From Pseudanabaena frigida (GTDB lineage: Bacteria; Cyanobacteriota; Cyanobacteriia; Pseudanabaenales; Pseudanabaenaceae): 64,000 nucleotides of DNA. The position numbers and the translations under genes are program-made. The notes beneath the pieces are model-generated. The model was not told where the DNA came from. It ran no database searches and worked only from the letters and a program-made list of their open reading frames with translations. The stretch lies in contig QBML01000009.1 of the NCBI GenBank assembly GCA_003242085.1, positions 62,001 to 126,000 on the forward strand, written 5' to 3'. Shown in pieces: positions 53,874 to 62,676 of the stretch (positions are counted from its first letter, which is position 1; each line of letters starts with the position of its first letter).

Positions 53874-55172
53874 TTATGGTAACCATGAACTTGTAAGCAC
53901 TTGCTTAGTTGTAGTAAGGGCATAGATATCAATAACCCCTGGATATCTAGATGCGCCCCGCGTTTTTAAACTAGACATGCCCAATGCAATTTTGATATTG
54001 CCATTATCACCAGATTTACCATAGCGGCTGAAGCGGCTATGGGCATTGACAAAGATCGTACTGCTGTTAATCCGACTAACAAAGCGATCGCGCTCAGACA
54101 GAGAGTCAGTTAGCAAAACATCAGCATGACCGCTACTGTACTGATTGATCCAAGCGATCGCCTCTTCAGTATCATCTACAACTTTGATCGCGAGTGTCTC
54201 ATCTAGATAAGCCTGCCCCCAAATATCTTCAAGCTCAATCGCCTGTTCAAGCAGAACTTGGCTTTGTTTATCAGTTTCATCGCTATGGGACTCTTCTAGA
54301 AACTGCCGAAAATACGCAGTTGTTTCTGAGCATCCCCGTACCACTAGACCCTGCTTTTTTAAACCTCGAATCCATTCACATAAGCCGCGATCGAGCCATG
54401 ATTGATGGACTATCACTTTTTCGATCGCGTTGACCGCGTCAGGGTCACCCTTACGGCTATTTAAAATAATCTCTTTCGCAAAGTCCAAATTTCCAGAAGC
54501 TGATAGATATAAGTAGCAATTACCCATCGCGATCGGCAAAGCTGAGATCGTCGCCTGTTTACTCACTTGTTGCACAAAGCTAGGACGACCGTAAGGAATC
54601 ACTAAGCGTAAATATTTTTCTTGGACGATTAACTCCTTTAGCGTCACCCCTTTCGGTACAGAGGTCATACAAGCTTCAGGGAAACCTCTAGAAATCAGCA
54701 CATCTTTAGCAATCGCAGCGATCGCCTCTTGAGTATTAGTACCTTCGTTGCCACCTTTAAGAACGATTGTATTACCGACCTTCAGACACATTCCCGCCGC
54801 AATTAATCCTAGCTGGGGAAAGCCTTCATATACAAAAGCGACTACACCTAGAGGAATACGCTGATAACCATTAATCCCGACATGAAGAGTTAAGGGATCG
54901 GGCAAATTTGAAAGCTGTTTAAGACATTCGATCGCATGGTTAAGACGTTCTGGAGTTAGTTTAAGCCATTCTAGAAGCAGCTCAGGCACAGCCATATCGC
55001 GACTTGCTTCCAAGTCTAGCGTATTCGCTTCTAGAATCGAATTTTTATGCTGCTTAATCGCCTCAGCAAGTTCTAATAGCATCGCATCGCGATCTCTAGT
55101 TGAGATTTGCGCTAGTTGCAGTGCTGCTGTATGGGATTTATAAATGAAGCCTGTAAGGTCTTCTGGTGACAT
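53874..55172 (-). CDS. proA: ProA-like glutamate-5-semialdehyde dehydrogenase (catalytic Cys apparently absent)
   Basis: 432 residues, the normal length for gamma-glutamyl phosphate reductase, the second step of proline synthesis. The fold and NADPH-binding parts are clear (PLGVVAFVYEGFPQ, VLKGGNEGTNTQEAI). The segment where the family has its nucleophile, normally xCNAxETLLVH, reads DAVNAIEKVIVH: Val247 replaces Cys. Cyanobacteria often have two ProA-like proteins; this could be the divergent paralog with reduced or altered activity. Nucleotide reading here looks clean, so I do not think it is an error. Confidence 0.8.
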   Translation of the reverse strand: MSPEDLTGFIYKSHTAALQLAQISTRDRDAMLLELAEAIKQHKNSILEANTLDLEASRDMAVPELLLEWLKLTPERLNHAIECLKQLSNLPDPLTLHVGINGYQRIPLGVVAFVYEGFPQLGLIAAGMCLKVGNTIVLKGGNEGTNTQEAIAAIAKDVLISRGFPEACMTSVPKGVTLKELIVQEKYLRLVIPYGRPSFVQQVSKQATISALPIAMGNCYLYLSASGNLDFAKEIILNSRKGDPDAVNAIEKVIVHQSWLDRGLCEWIRGLKKQGLVVRGCSETTAYFRQFLEESHSDETDKQSQVLLEQAIELEDIWGQAYLDETLAIKVVDDTEEAIAWINQYSSGHADVLLTDSLSERDRFVSRINSSTIFVNAHSRFSRYGKSGDNGNIKIALGMSSLKTRGASRYPGVIDIYALTTTKQVLTSSWLP

Positions 55173-55188
55173 ATCTGTAGTAAGTAAT

Positions 55189-55605
55189 TTAAAGATTGTG
55201 GCTACGCAGCAAGAGCAATCGCCATATTATCAAAATCAAAAGGGCAAACAACAAAATAGCTAGGGGAATAACAAACGCTGATTTCAGATTTAGTGTCCAC
55301 AAGATTACTAATGCAAAAAAAAGTAAAGAGGCTATGTAAATCAAAACTGTTTCTAGCAAAGGATGCTGATTATATTCACGAATGGCTTTCCATCTACCAA
55401 CCCATTGCCATACATGGCGTTGAGAGTCAATACCACCCAATTGCAATAAATTGTAACCATCATTCTCCAACTCAAATAACAGAGAGCAGCGATCGCACCC
55501 AAAAGCATCAGTTAGTGCGATCGGTTTCAGCTTTCCTCGTTTGCGCGGACAAGGACAAGGATAAATTTGCTCTAGATCGATTTTTTGAGGCTTATGAATA
55601 TGCAC
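55189..55605 (-). CDS. Zinc-ribbon-like two-helix membrane protein of unknown function
   Basis: 138 residues. CPCPRKRGKLKPIALTDAFGCDRC near the N-terminus (C-x-C and C-x2-C) looks like a small metal-binding ribbon. The C-terminal half holds two membrane helices (LIYIASLLFFALVILWTL and FVIPLAILLFALLILIIWRLLL). I do not recognise a named family. It lies 16 bp upstream of the ProA-like gene on the same strand. Confidence 0.65.
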   Translation of the reverse strand: MHIHKPQKIDLEQIYPCPCPRKRGKLKPIALTDAFGCDRCSLLFELENDGYNLLQLGGIDSQRHVWQWVGRWKAIREYNQHPLLETVLIYIASLLFFALVILWTLNLKSAFVIPLAILLFALLILIIWRLLLLRSHNL

Positions 55606-55844
55606 TAGTCAAACATGCTCAACAGAAAAGCTAAAGGTAAATGCTAAAGGTAGACTCAGAGCAGAAAATAGATTAAAACGATTGTATAGCAATAAAACCG
55701 AGAAAATAAAGATGCACTTGGAGATGGCATTTTAGCCACGGAGGCAGAGGCTCAAACAAAACTTTCTCATTTGCTACAAATTTTTGCAGTAAATCACCTA
55801 TATTGCTGTATCATTCTATTCGGTGTAAAAAACACTTTACCCAA

Positions 55845-55925
55845 GCGGATGTGGCGGAATTGGTAGACGCGCTAGATTTAGGTTCTAGTATCTTTGATGT
55901 GAGAGTTCGAGTCTCTCCATCCGCA
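55845..55925 (+). tRNA. tRNA-Leu (anticodon TAG)
   Basis: 81 nt with a class II variable arm. Acceptor gcggatg/catccgc; anticodon stem ctaga/tctag with loop tttaggt, giving TAG (UAG in RNA) for CUN codons. gttcgagtctc gives the T-loop. A terminator follows within 8 bp. Confidence 0.95.
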
Positions 55926-55932
55926 TTACGAC

Positions 55933-55965
55933 AAAGAGAGACGGCACAAAGTGCCGTCTCTCTTT
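55933..55965. terminator. Terminator after tRNA-Leu
   Basis: Perfect 15-bp arms AAAGAGAGACGGCAC / GTGCCGTCTCTCTTT around aaa. Confidence 0.85.
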
Positions 55966-56055
55966 ATTTGGCTTTGCATTGATGATTGCTATAAGATGAA
56001 ATTAAGGTTGATTTCGACAGACAGCTAACCTTGATTTTATTAATGGCTCTAACCT

Positions 56056-57084
56056 ATGACGACTGCAAATAGAGAAAATCGATCTTTTTGGCGCTGGATT
56101 ATCAACGATACGACAGTTTTTGTAATCAAGCGGCTGGGACAGGCGATCGTTGTGGTTTTGGGCGTTTCGATCTTAAGTTTTTTTGCAATTACCAAATCTC
56201 CAGGAAATTGTTTTTCGGAGTTGCGAAACAATCCCAGCACGCCGAAAAAGACCATCGAGCAGTTGGAAAAGCAACTAAACTACGATAAACCAGAGGCAGT
56301 TCAATATCTTTTATGGCTGCGGAATACTTTAAACGGGGATCTAGGAGTACGTTGTCAAGGTTTAGCACCTGTCACACCGCTAATTGTTGAACGAGCTGGC
56401 AATACTTTGCTTATGTCCATTGCTTCGCTGGTAACAACATGGTTGTTGGCGATTCCTCTCGGGATCTACAGTGCTGTTAAGCAAAATACTTGGAGCGATC
56501 GCATAATCCAAGTAATTAGTTATGCCACACAGGGTTTCCCTAGTTTTGTATTGGCAATTTTGCTACTGATGCTTGCCCAAAATACTGGCTGGTTTCCCGT
56601 TGGTGGCATGACTAGTATCGAATTTGCCGATCTATCACCCTTTGGCAAATTTTTGGATGTTGCCCACCATATGATCTTGCCAACTTTGACTTTGACTGTA
56701 GTCAGTTTTGCGGGGCTACAACGAATTATGCGCGGAAGCTTGCTGGATGTGTTGAGGCAAGACTATATCAAAACTGCTCGCGCCAAGGGCTTACCTGAAG
56801 GGAAAGTGATCTATGTTCATGCGTTGCGTAATGCGATTAACCCTTTGATTACTTTGCTAGGATTTGAATTTGGGGGGTTACTGGGCGGGGCATTTATTAC
56901 AGAGTTCTTTTTTAGCTGGCCGGGCTTGGGAAAATTGCTATTGGACGCAACTAAAGAAAAAGATACTAATTTAGTGATGGCAGGTCTGATGTTGGGTACT
57001 TTGATGTTAGTTGGTGGGAATCTGATCGGTGATTTACTTCTCAAAGCCGTCGATCCTCGCATCAAGCTAGATGATATGGATTAG
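56056..57084 (+). CDS. ABC transporter permease, oligopeptide/nickel (DppB) type
   Basis: 342 residues. Six membrane segments, the first near residues 27-48. The EAA loop is QDYIKTARAKGLPEGKVIYVHALRNAINPLI, with the conserved ARAKGL. It would form half of the membrane channel for a peptide or nickel importer. The partner permease, ATPases and binding protein are not in this window; cyanobacteria often scatter them. A terminator follows the stop. Confidence 0.9.
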   Translation: MTTANRENRSFWRWIINDTTVFVIKRLGQAIVVVLGVSILSFFAITKSPGNCFSELRNNPSTPKKTIEQLEKQLNYDKPEAVQYLLWLRNTLNGDLGVRCQGLAPVTPLIVERAGNTLLMSIASLVTTWLLAIPLGIYSAVKQNTWSDRIIQVISYATQGFPSFVLAILLLMLAQNTGWFPVGGMTSIEFADLSPFGKFLDVAHHMILPTLTLTVVSFAGLQRIMRGSLLDVLRQDYIKTARAKGLPEGKVIYVHALRNAINPLITLLGFEFGGLLGGAFITEFFFSWPGLGKLLLDATKEKDTNLVMAGLMLGTLMLVGGNLIGDLLLKAVDPRIKLDDMD

Positions 57085-57086
57085 AG

Positions 57087-57123
57087 CAAAAGAAAAGCGG
57101 CGAAAACCGCCGCTTTTCTTTTG
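57087..57123. terminator. Terminator after the DppB-type gene
   Basis: CAAAAGAAAAGCGGCG pairs with CGCCGCTTTTCTTTTG around aaaac. It starts 2 bp after the stop codon. Confidence 0.85.
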
Positions 57124-57127
57124 ATTT

Positions 57128-57183
57128 GGATTTATACCAATTCACAAAAGTGTGACGACACTTTTGTGAATTGGTATAAATCC
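57128..57183. repeat. Perfect 56-bp palindrome (26-bp arms, 4-nt loop)
   Basis: Left arm ggatttataccaattcacaa... mirrors the right arm exactly, with loop gacg. The ttataccaattcac core resembles ends of small cyanobacterial repeats. It has no T-run suited to termination and follows a separate terminator. Confidence 0.75.
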
Positions 57184-57196
57184 AGTAAGGGTTTTA

Positions 57197-57229
57197 AAAA
57201 CAGAAAATGGCGTAGCCACTTTCTGTTTT
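57197..57229. terminator. Terminator after the CigR-like gene
   Basis: AAAACAGAAAaTGGC / GCCAcTTTCTGTTTT around gta, one mismatch. It lies just beyond the gene's stop on the minus strand. Confidence 0.75.
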
Positions 57230-57233
57230 GGTA

Positions 57234-57707
57234 TTAGAGAATATTCGAGATTATATCGAGAATAATATTTTTAAGTGGATCGATTACAACTACATTAGAG
57301 CCAACGACAAGAATATTTGTATTGGCAGGCAAATTGACATAGTTCACAACAGTTGTAGGAATTAAGATCTTCTTGGCGATCCCAGGTGGTAAACCTTTAC
57401 CACGAGCTAGGTTTTTCTGAATTCCGGGTGGTAAGGAACTGACTTGGGTATAGATTTGCTGACGTAAACCATTATCGATGAGGTAGCTATATGTGCTTGT
57501 ACCACGAATAATCTCAACAATTTGAGTGCGTTGAAGTGCGGTCAAGCTGAGTAACTGTATGGAAGTAGTAGTGGTAGTAGTAGTTACGCTGTTTGTCGTA
57601 GGTTTACCTTTATTTGGATTTTTAGCTTCAACAGCACTGCCAAGCAAAGCGCCGCTCCCCAAAGCTAAAGTACACAGTATCAAAGTAGTTTTTTGATGCC
57701 ATTGCAT
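57234..57707 (-). CDS. Secreted CigR/RcnB-like protein
   Basis: 157 residues. A signal peptide (KTTLILCTLALGSGALLGSAVEA) ends near residue 28. A low-complexity Thr run follows (VTTTTTTTS). SSLPPGIQKNLARGKGLPPGIAKKILIP and VVGSNVVVIDPLKNIILDIISNI are the two elements of the CigR (anti-virulence regulator) / RcnB group, periplasmic proteins of unclear function. It would sit in the periplasm or inner-membrane face. Confidence 0.75.
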   Translation of the reverse strand: MQWHQKTTLILCTLALGSGALLGSAVEAKNPNKGKPTTNSVTTTTTTTSIQLLSLTALQRTQIVEIIRGTSTYSYLIDNGLRQQIYTQVSSLPPGIQKNLARGKGLPPGIAKKILIPTTVVNYVNLPANTNILVVGSNVVVIDPLKNIILDIISNIL

Positions 57708-57803
57708 GACTCATCAATCTCCATAATTATTGAAATTATTTAATCTTTATCCCCTAGTAATTTGTAGACTCATAAATTTTTAATTAGTTCCTTCGGACAA
57801 AGA

Positions 57804-57848
57804 CATTAAATAGAGTTGCGGCGCGGAGCATCGCAACTCTATTTAATG
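57804..57848. terminator. Inverted repeat upstream of the rhomboid gene
   Basis: 17-bp perfect arms CATTAAATAGAGTTGCG / CGCAACTCTATTTAATG around gcgcggagcat. It stands between two genes that point apart, so it may be a dispersed repeat rather than a terminator. Confidence 0.5.
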
Positions 57849-57932
57849 CTTGAATTTGGCTTAGCCAATTAAGCGATCGCGATCTGATGGCAATATTGTT
57901 AAAATCGATAAAACTGTCGCTTATGGTTAACA

Positions 57933-58583
57933 ATGTTTCCTTTACATGATGATAATCCGACTCAAGATACTTCTATAGTTGTCTATACATTGATTCTGAT
58001 CAACGTGCTGATTTTTGGATATCAAGTCAGTTTACCAAATTTCCAGCTTACAGAATGGATTGGGAGTTGGGCATTAGTGCCAAAGGAATTCATCGCGAAC
58101 CCCTCAAAACAGGCGATCGCGCTAATATCATCACAATTTCTCCATGCTAGTATCTTTCATTTAGTAGGAAACATGTGGTTTCTCTATCTATTTGGCAATA
58201 ATATTGAAGATACACTTGGGCATTGGAAATTTCTGTTCTTCTATTTACTTTGTGGCATAGTAGCAGGAGGAGTGCAGGTAATAACCGCACCGATGTCAAT
58301 GGTTCCGATGGTGGGAGCTAGCGGCGCTATATCAGGTGTAATGGGCGCTTATCTAGTGAGATTCCCCCGCGCTAGAATTTTGAGTTTAGTATTTCTAGGA
58401 TTTTTTATTACCGCAATTCCAATTCCGTCAGCAGTATTTTTGGGATTATGGATTGCTGGACAAACCATCTATGCGGCGATGGCTAATCCAAATATGCCAG
58501 GAATAGCTTATTTAGCACATGTCAGCGGTTTTGTCATTGGCGCGATCGCCATCTTCTTATTCTCGAAGCGATCTGAGCATTAA
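57933..58583 (+). CDS. Rhomboid family intramembrane serine protease
   Basis: 216 residues with six to seven membrane helices. The nucleophile motif GASGAISGVMGAY has Ser130, and the catalytic His lies in LAHVSGFVIGA. HxxGNMWFLYLFGNNIED is the conserved second-helix element. It cuts membrane proteins within the bilayer; its substrate is unknown. It converges on the histidine kinase gene. Confidence 0.92.
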   Translation: MFPLHDDNPTQDTSIVVYTLILINVLIFGYQVSLPNFQLTEWIGSWALVPKEFIANPSKQAIALISSQFLHASIFHLVGNMWFLYLFGNNIEDTLGHWKFLFFYLLCGIVAGGVQVITAPMSMVPMVGASGAISGVMGAYLVRFPRARILSLVFLGFFITAIPIPSAVFLGLWIAGQTIYAAMANPNMPGIAYLAHVSGFVIGAIAIFLFSKRSEH

Positions 58584-58591
58584 ACTCTGAG

Positions 58592-59917
58592 TTATTTAAC
58601 TTGCGCTCCTAAGTTAACTGTAAAAGTTGTGCCCTGTCCGACTTTGCTCTCCACTTCAATCTGTCCCTGATGACTATCAGCTATCGCCTTTGCGATCGCT
58701 AAGCCTAGACCCGATCCACTAGTGGAAGGATTTAGAGATTTAGAGCTAGATTTACTACTTTTTTGCGGTTGGTAGCGATAGAAACGCTCAAAAACCTGAG
58801 ATAACTCTGCTTCAGGAATGCCAATCCCAGTATCTTTAATTTGAACTTGAATTTGATTTTGAGAAGGAATAGGCTGTACGATCATCTGCACCTTACCGCC
58901 TGCAGGAGTAAACGCGATCGCATTGCTGACTAGATTCGTAAATAAGCGTCCTAAGCGATCGCGATCGCCTAATATCACTAAATTTTGTTCGTCGCTAGGC
59001 AATTCTAAAGTGACTTGCTTTTGTTGAGCGATCGCCTGTTGTTCTTCTCCGACTTCATGCAAGATTTGCGATAGATTGCAAGATTCGCGTATTTGACTCG
59101 TAATACCTCCGTCATGACGCGCCAAAAAGAGCAAATCTTCAATTAATCGACTAAGACGACGGGTGATCCGTTCGATCGTTTCAAACTGCGATCGCTGAAA
59201 TTCTGGATCGGGCTTCGGGTCAGCAAGAGCCACTTGGACATTGGTTTGAATTACCGCGATCGGATTGCGAAGCTCATGGGAAGCATCGGCTGTAAATTGT
59301 TTTAGGCGTTGATAGGATTCGCGTACGGGTTCCATAGCGATGCCTGCTAACCACCATCCGCACAATACAACTACTCCTACCATCAGCACTGTGCCAACCG
59401 CAAGGTCGAGAAATAGCTGCCTGACTGGTTTCGTAACTTCAAACCAAGGGTGACTAATCCGCAGATAACCTAGTAGTTTTCCATTAATTACAATTGGCTC
59501 TGTCATCTGTCGCAATGGCTCTGCTTCTGACAAATGTACAGTGCGGTAAACTGGCTGTAAGATTCCTTTTTCGCGTTCTTGTAAAGACTCCACATTTCCG
59601 TTAGTCGTCCAGAGTATTTCTCCTTTTGGGCTAAACCAATCAATATCTATATGGTCGGCGTCGATCGCTTGTGCATTTGCCGAAAAATTACCACTAAAGT
59701 CTGACTCTAGGTCAATCAAATTAGAACGAATTAGCGATCGCTCGATTACTTCAGCAACATGATCGATCGTGTCATCAATGCGATCGATCAGAGTTGATTG
59801 TACATACAGATAAAAGCCTGTCGCAAACACAACTAACAGAATTGCCGTTACAATTGCATACCATAGTGCAAGACGGCGACGCATAGCCTGAAAAACAGCG
59901 TTAGGAGAAGAAGTCAT
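58592..59917 (-). CDS. Membrane sensor histidine kinase
   Basis: 441 residues. Two membrane helices (about 16-36 and 170-195) flank an external sensor region of about 130 residues. The phospho-acceptor is His214 in FTADASHELRNP. The N box (FTNLVSNAIAFTP), G1 (DTGIGIPE), F (FERFYR) and G2 (GSGLGLAIAKAI) motifs are all present. No HAMP linker is evident. No response regulator lies next to it, so the partner is unknown; the layout recalls RppB/ManS-type kinases. Confidence 0.92.
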   Translation of the reverse strand: MTSSPNAVFQAMRRRLALWYAIVTAILLVVFATGFYLYVQSTLIDRIDDTIDHVAEVIERSLIRSNLIDLESDFSGNFSANAQAIDADHIDIDWFSPKGEILWTTNGNVESLQEREKGILQPVYRTVHLSEAEPLRQMTEPIVINGKLLGYLRISHPWFEVTKPVRQLFLDLAVGTVLMVGVVVLCGWWLAGIAMEPVRESYQRLKQFTADASHELRNPIAVIQTNVQVALADPKPDPEFQRSQFETIERITRRLSRLIEDLLFLARHDGGITSQIRESCNLSQILHEVGEEQQAIAQQKQVTLELPSDEQNLVILGDRDRLGRLFTNLVSNAIAFTPAGGKVQMIVQPIPSQNQIQVQIKDTGIGIPEAELSQVFERFYRYQPQKSSKSSSKSLNPSTSGSGLGLAIAKAIADSHQGQIEVESKVGQGTTFTVNLGAQVK

Positions 59918-59957
59918 AAAGCCTTGTTAACATAGTGCTTATGCCACTTTACCTGTT

Positions 59958-60248
59958 CTAATATTCGAAGTCTTCTAAAATAGTCAATAGTCTATTTTGA
60001 CAAGAATTAGGAATCAGATCGCTAAGGGGAATCTCGCGTTTACCACCACCAATCGCGATCGCAGTCTCATTCAATACTTTACTAACATCTACTGATGTAA
60101 TTCCCTTCACTAACAAGGGATAAAACTTTTCGGCAAGCGGACGATGCAGATGGGCATCATTTAGGTACAAATGCCACTTGGCTATATCAATGTAAACATC
60201 TTCAGCGATCGCGGCTGCTAGTTGTTCGATACGTTCTGAGGTACTCAT
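59958..60248 (-). CDS. DUF3181 family protein
   Basis: 96 residues. ERIEQLAAAIAEDVYIDIAKWHLYLNDAHLHRPLAEKFYPLL fits DUF3181, a cyanobacterial family of unknown function. It is soluble and helical. It lies upstream of the histidine kinase on the same strand, with a 40-bp gap, so the two may share a transcript. Confidence 0.8.
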   Translation of the reverse strand: MSTSERIEQLAAAIAEDVYIDIAKWHLYLNDAHLHRPLAEKFYPLLVKGITSVDVSKVLNETAIAIGGGKREIPLSDLIPNSCQNRLLTILEDFEY

Positions 60249-60303
60249 TTATTCAGTGCTTGATTCTTAATGATTAAAATAAGTGTAATCGGATCGGTTA
60301 AAA

Positions 60304-60869
60304 CTAAAACTTAAGTAAATCGAACACATTCTGAACCGACATTTGCCAATCACTAAAAATATCTAGCATCGGTAAAAGATCTACACCTTGGAAGCTATTA
60401 AAATTGTCTTCCCTAAACGTTAAAACCATTCTTTCCTTAGGTACGATCAGCCAGCCAAGTTTTGTACCATGTTTTAAAGCGAATCCAATTTTATCAATAA
60501 TTAAAAATGGTGATTGAGCGGGTGAGAGAATCTCAATCATCCAATCGGGAGCAATTTGAATTTTATTTAACGGTTCGCCATCATCATCAAGGGGAATATT
60601 CGCCCACTCAAATACTGAAATATCTGGCACAATTGACCGCCGACCAAAGGTACAACGCAGCTCAGGGAAAGCATAAGCAAGCTTTTTGGGCTTGCTATCT
60701 GGTTAATAGCCACGATCGTTTCCGCTTGCAATGTGCTGTGTTTACCTTGTGGTATAGGTTTTTGATGTATTTGATCGCCAATATATTCACTAGCAGGTTT
60801 AGTTTCTGGTAAATCAAGAAACGCTTCTAGCGATAATGTATTTGTGTTAGTTTGTGCTGTGATCGCCAT
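60304..60869 (-). pseudogene. Uma2 (DUF820) family nuclease gene with a frameshift
   Basis: The N-terminal part from ATG 60867-60869 (MAITAQTNTNTLSLEAFLDLPETKPASEYIG) runs to about residue 62. The rest (KLAYAFPELRCTF, then VPDISVFEWANIPL...IQIAPDWMIEILSPAQS...DKIGFALKHGTKLGWLIVP) is in another frame. The change falls at a run of five A (minus strand, 60683-60687). One base inserted there restores a normal PD-(D/E)xK Uma2 protein with all its active-site residues. It may be a recent loss, a slippage site or a sequencing error. Confidence 0.8.
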
Positions 60870-60925
60870 AGTTCTTGACTCACTATTGGAAATTCCAGAT
60901 TGAGACCTTTGCACAGCTCGAAATG

Positions 60926-60956
60926 AGAGAGGGTGGTACTAAGTACTACCCTCTCT
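60926..60956. terminator. Terminator after the 2TM gene
   Basis: AGAGAGGGTgGTAC / GTACtACCCTCTCT around taa, one mismatch; lies just beyond the 2TM gene's stop on the minus strand. Confidence 0.75.
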
Positions 60957-60960
60957 TATT

Positions 60961-61203
60961 CTAAACTTTTTGTATTTGCTTTTCTTTAGATAATACCCAG
61001 ATCCCATGCCCAATGATGAATACAGCCCAAATAACTGATAGCCAAATCGACCATATCCATACCTTTTCAGTAATTGATTGCACAAACCACATACAGGTAC
61101 TACAAGCAGAATAGATGGCAAGATGCAAATAAAAGTTAACTCTTCTTTCAAGACTTTGATATTCAGGATCGTTAGGATCTGGTGGTTTTGATAGCTTGGG
61201 CAT
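60961..61203 (-). CDS. 2TM domain-containing small membrane protein
   Basis: 80 residues from ATG 61201-61203; an upstream start adds nine residues without clear family sequence. PNDPEYQSLERRVNFYLHLAIYSACSTCMWFV and VWIWSIWLSVIWAVFIIGHGIWVL form the two helices of the 2TM domain (a short pair often seen at the N-terminus of regulators, here alone). Function unknown. Confidence 0.75.
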   Translation of the reverse strand: MPKLSKPPDPNDPEYQSLERRVNFYLHLAIYSACSTCMWFVQSITEKVWIWSIWLSVIWAVFIIGHGIWVLSKEKQIQKV

Positions 61204-61395
61204 AGGAAATTGAGAATTCAGCAATTGCAACTAAAACTTATGCTAACGCAAAACCTGATTATCGCAATCTCGAAATTTCGCTCTATCAGATGATGCTAGG
61301 TGAAGAATATAGTGCTAATTTACTGTTATTACATATGCGGCAATTTGTCGCGTATAAGTTTTGTCTAGTTGTAGAGAACTCAGGAACACTTAACA

Positions 61396-62622
61396 ATGGA
61401 TACTTGGGAAAGCCTACGCATGGCGGGAAAAACTCTCGCAGCTAATCGTTTGCGTAGCACGTTGACCATGTTAGGTATCATTATCGGTAATGCTTCAGTA
61501 ATTTTAATGGTTGGGGTCGGACAGGGAGCACAACGCTATGCTTCGGAACAATTTCAGAACCTTGGTACTGACGTAATTTTTATCATCACTGGCACTGATA
61601 ATGCTCGCCGTAATGTGATCGCGCCACCAAATCGGTTAGTTCTAGCAGATGCTGAAGCGATCGCTACTCAAGTCCCCACTGTTCGTAGTGTCGCACCGCA
61701 GATTAATGGCTCGGAGCTAGCGATCGCTGGCAATAATACCAAACGCGCGACTCTAATCGGCACGACTGATGCTTACGCAATTGTCCGCAATGCTGAAGTT
61801 AGCTCTGGAAGATTTTTTAATGAAGAAGATATCAAGCGTAATGCAAGGGTCATAACGTTAGGTGCAGCAATTGCAAGAGATCTATTTCCACAAGGAACGG
61901 CGATCGGTCAGACCGTGAGAATACGCGGCACCAGTTATGAAGTCATTGGCATCATGTCTGAAAAAGGAGCGTTTCTGGGTACGAACCAAGACGACACAAT
62001 CTTTTTACCGATCACAACTATGACTGGCCGACTCACTGGTAAAACTTCACCCTATGGTGTTGCTGTAGCGGTTATTAACGTCTCAGCGACAAGCAATGAT
62101 AATGTGAGCGCCGCCCAATTCCAAATTTCTAACCTATTGCGATTGCGTCACAGGACTTCTGATATTAATGCCGATGACACTTTTACAGTGCGGACTCAGC
62201 AGGATGCACTAGAAATAGTTGGCAATATTACAGGCGCATTAACAATTATGCTTGCCGCGATCGCTGGGATTTCTCTCTTTGTCGGTGGAATTGGCATCAT
62301 GAATATCATGTTGGTGTCAGTCACCGAACGCACAAGCGAAATCGGACTTCGCAAAGCGATCGGTGCTTCACCTAGTGATATCCTCACGCAGTTTACGATT
62401 GAAGCCGTAATTCTATCGTTACTCGGTGGGGCGATCGGCACGGCGATCGGTATTGGTGGAATTTTTCTAATCGCCGCAGTTTCGCCGTTACAAGCGGGCG
62501 TATCTGTTGGAGCAATTTGTCTTTCTGTTGGTGTATCTGGGGGAATTGGACTATTTTTTGGCATCTTCCCTGCCCGCCAAGCGTCCCGACTCGATCCAAT
62601 TGTTGCTTTAAGAAGTATTTAA
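61396..62622 (+). CDS. MacB-type ABC transporter permease (FtsX-like)
   Basis: 408 residues. An N-terminal membrane helix (LTMLGIIIGNASVILMVGVGQG) precedes a periplasmic MacB-PCD domain of about 220 residues. Three C-terminal helices make up the FtsX part (GGIGIMNIMLVSVTERTSEIGLRKAIGAS is the conserved coupling element). With the ATPase encoded 54 bp downstream it forms a mechanotransmission-type transporter. Its cargo is unknown; a fusion-type partner is not in the window. Confidence 0.93.
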   Translation: MDTWESLRMAGKTLAANRLRSTLTMLGIIIGNASVILMVGVGQGAQRYASEQFQNLGTDVIFIITGTDNARRNVIAPPNRLVLADAEAIATQVPTVRSVAPQINGSELAIAGNNTKRATLIGTTDAYAIVRNAEVSSGRFFNEEDIKRNARVITLGAAIARDLFPQGTAIGQTVRIRGTSYEVIGIMSEKGAFLGTNQDDTIFLPITTMTGRLTGKTSPYGVAVAVINVSATSNDNVSAAQFQISNLLRLRHRTSDINADDTFTVRTQQDALEIVGNITGALTIMLAAIAGISLFVGGIGIMNIMLVSVTERTSEIGLRKAIGASPSDILTQFTIEAVILSLLGGAIGTAIGIGGIFLIAAVSPLQAGVSVGAICLSVGVSGGIGLFFGIFPARQASRLDPIVALRSI

Positions 62623-62676
62623 CACATCAGCTTCTAACTATTTATTTTCAATACATCAACCGATTACTAATTAATC

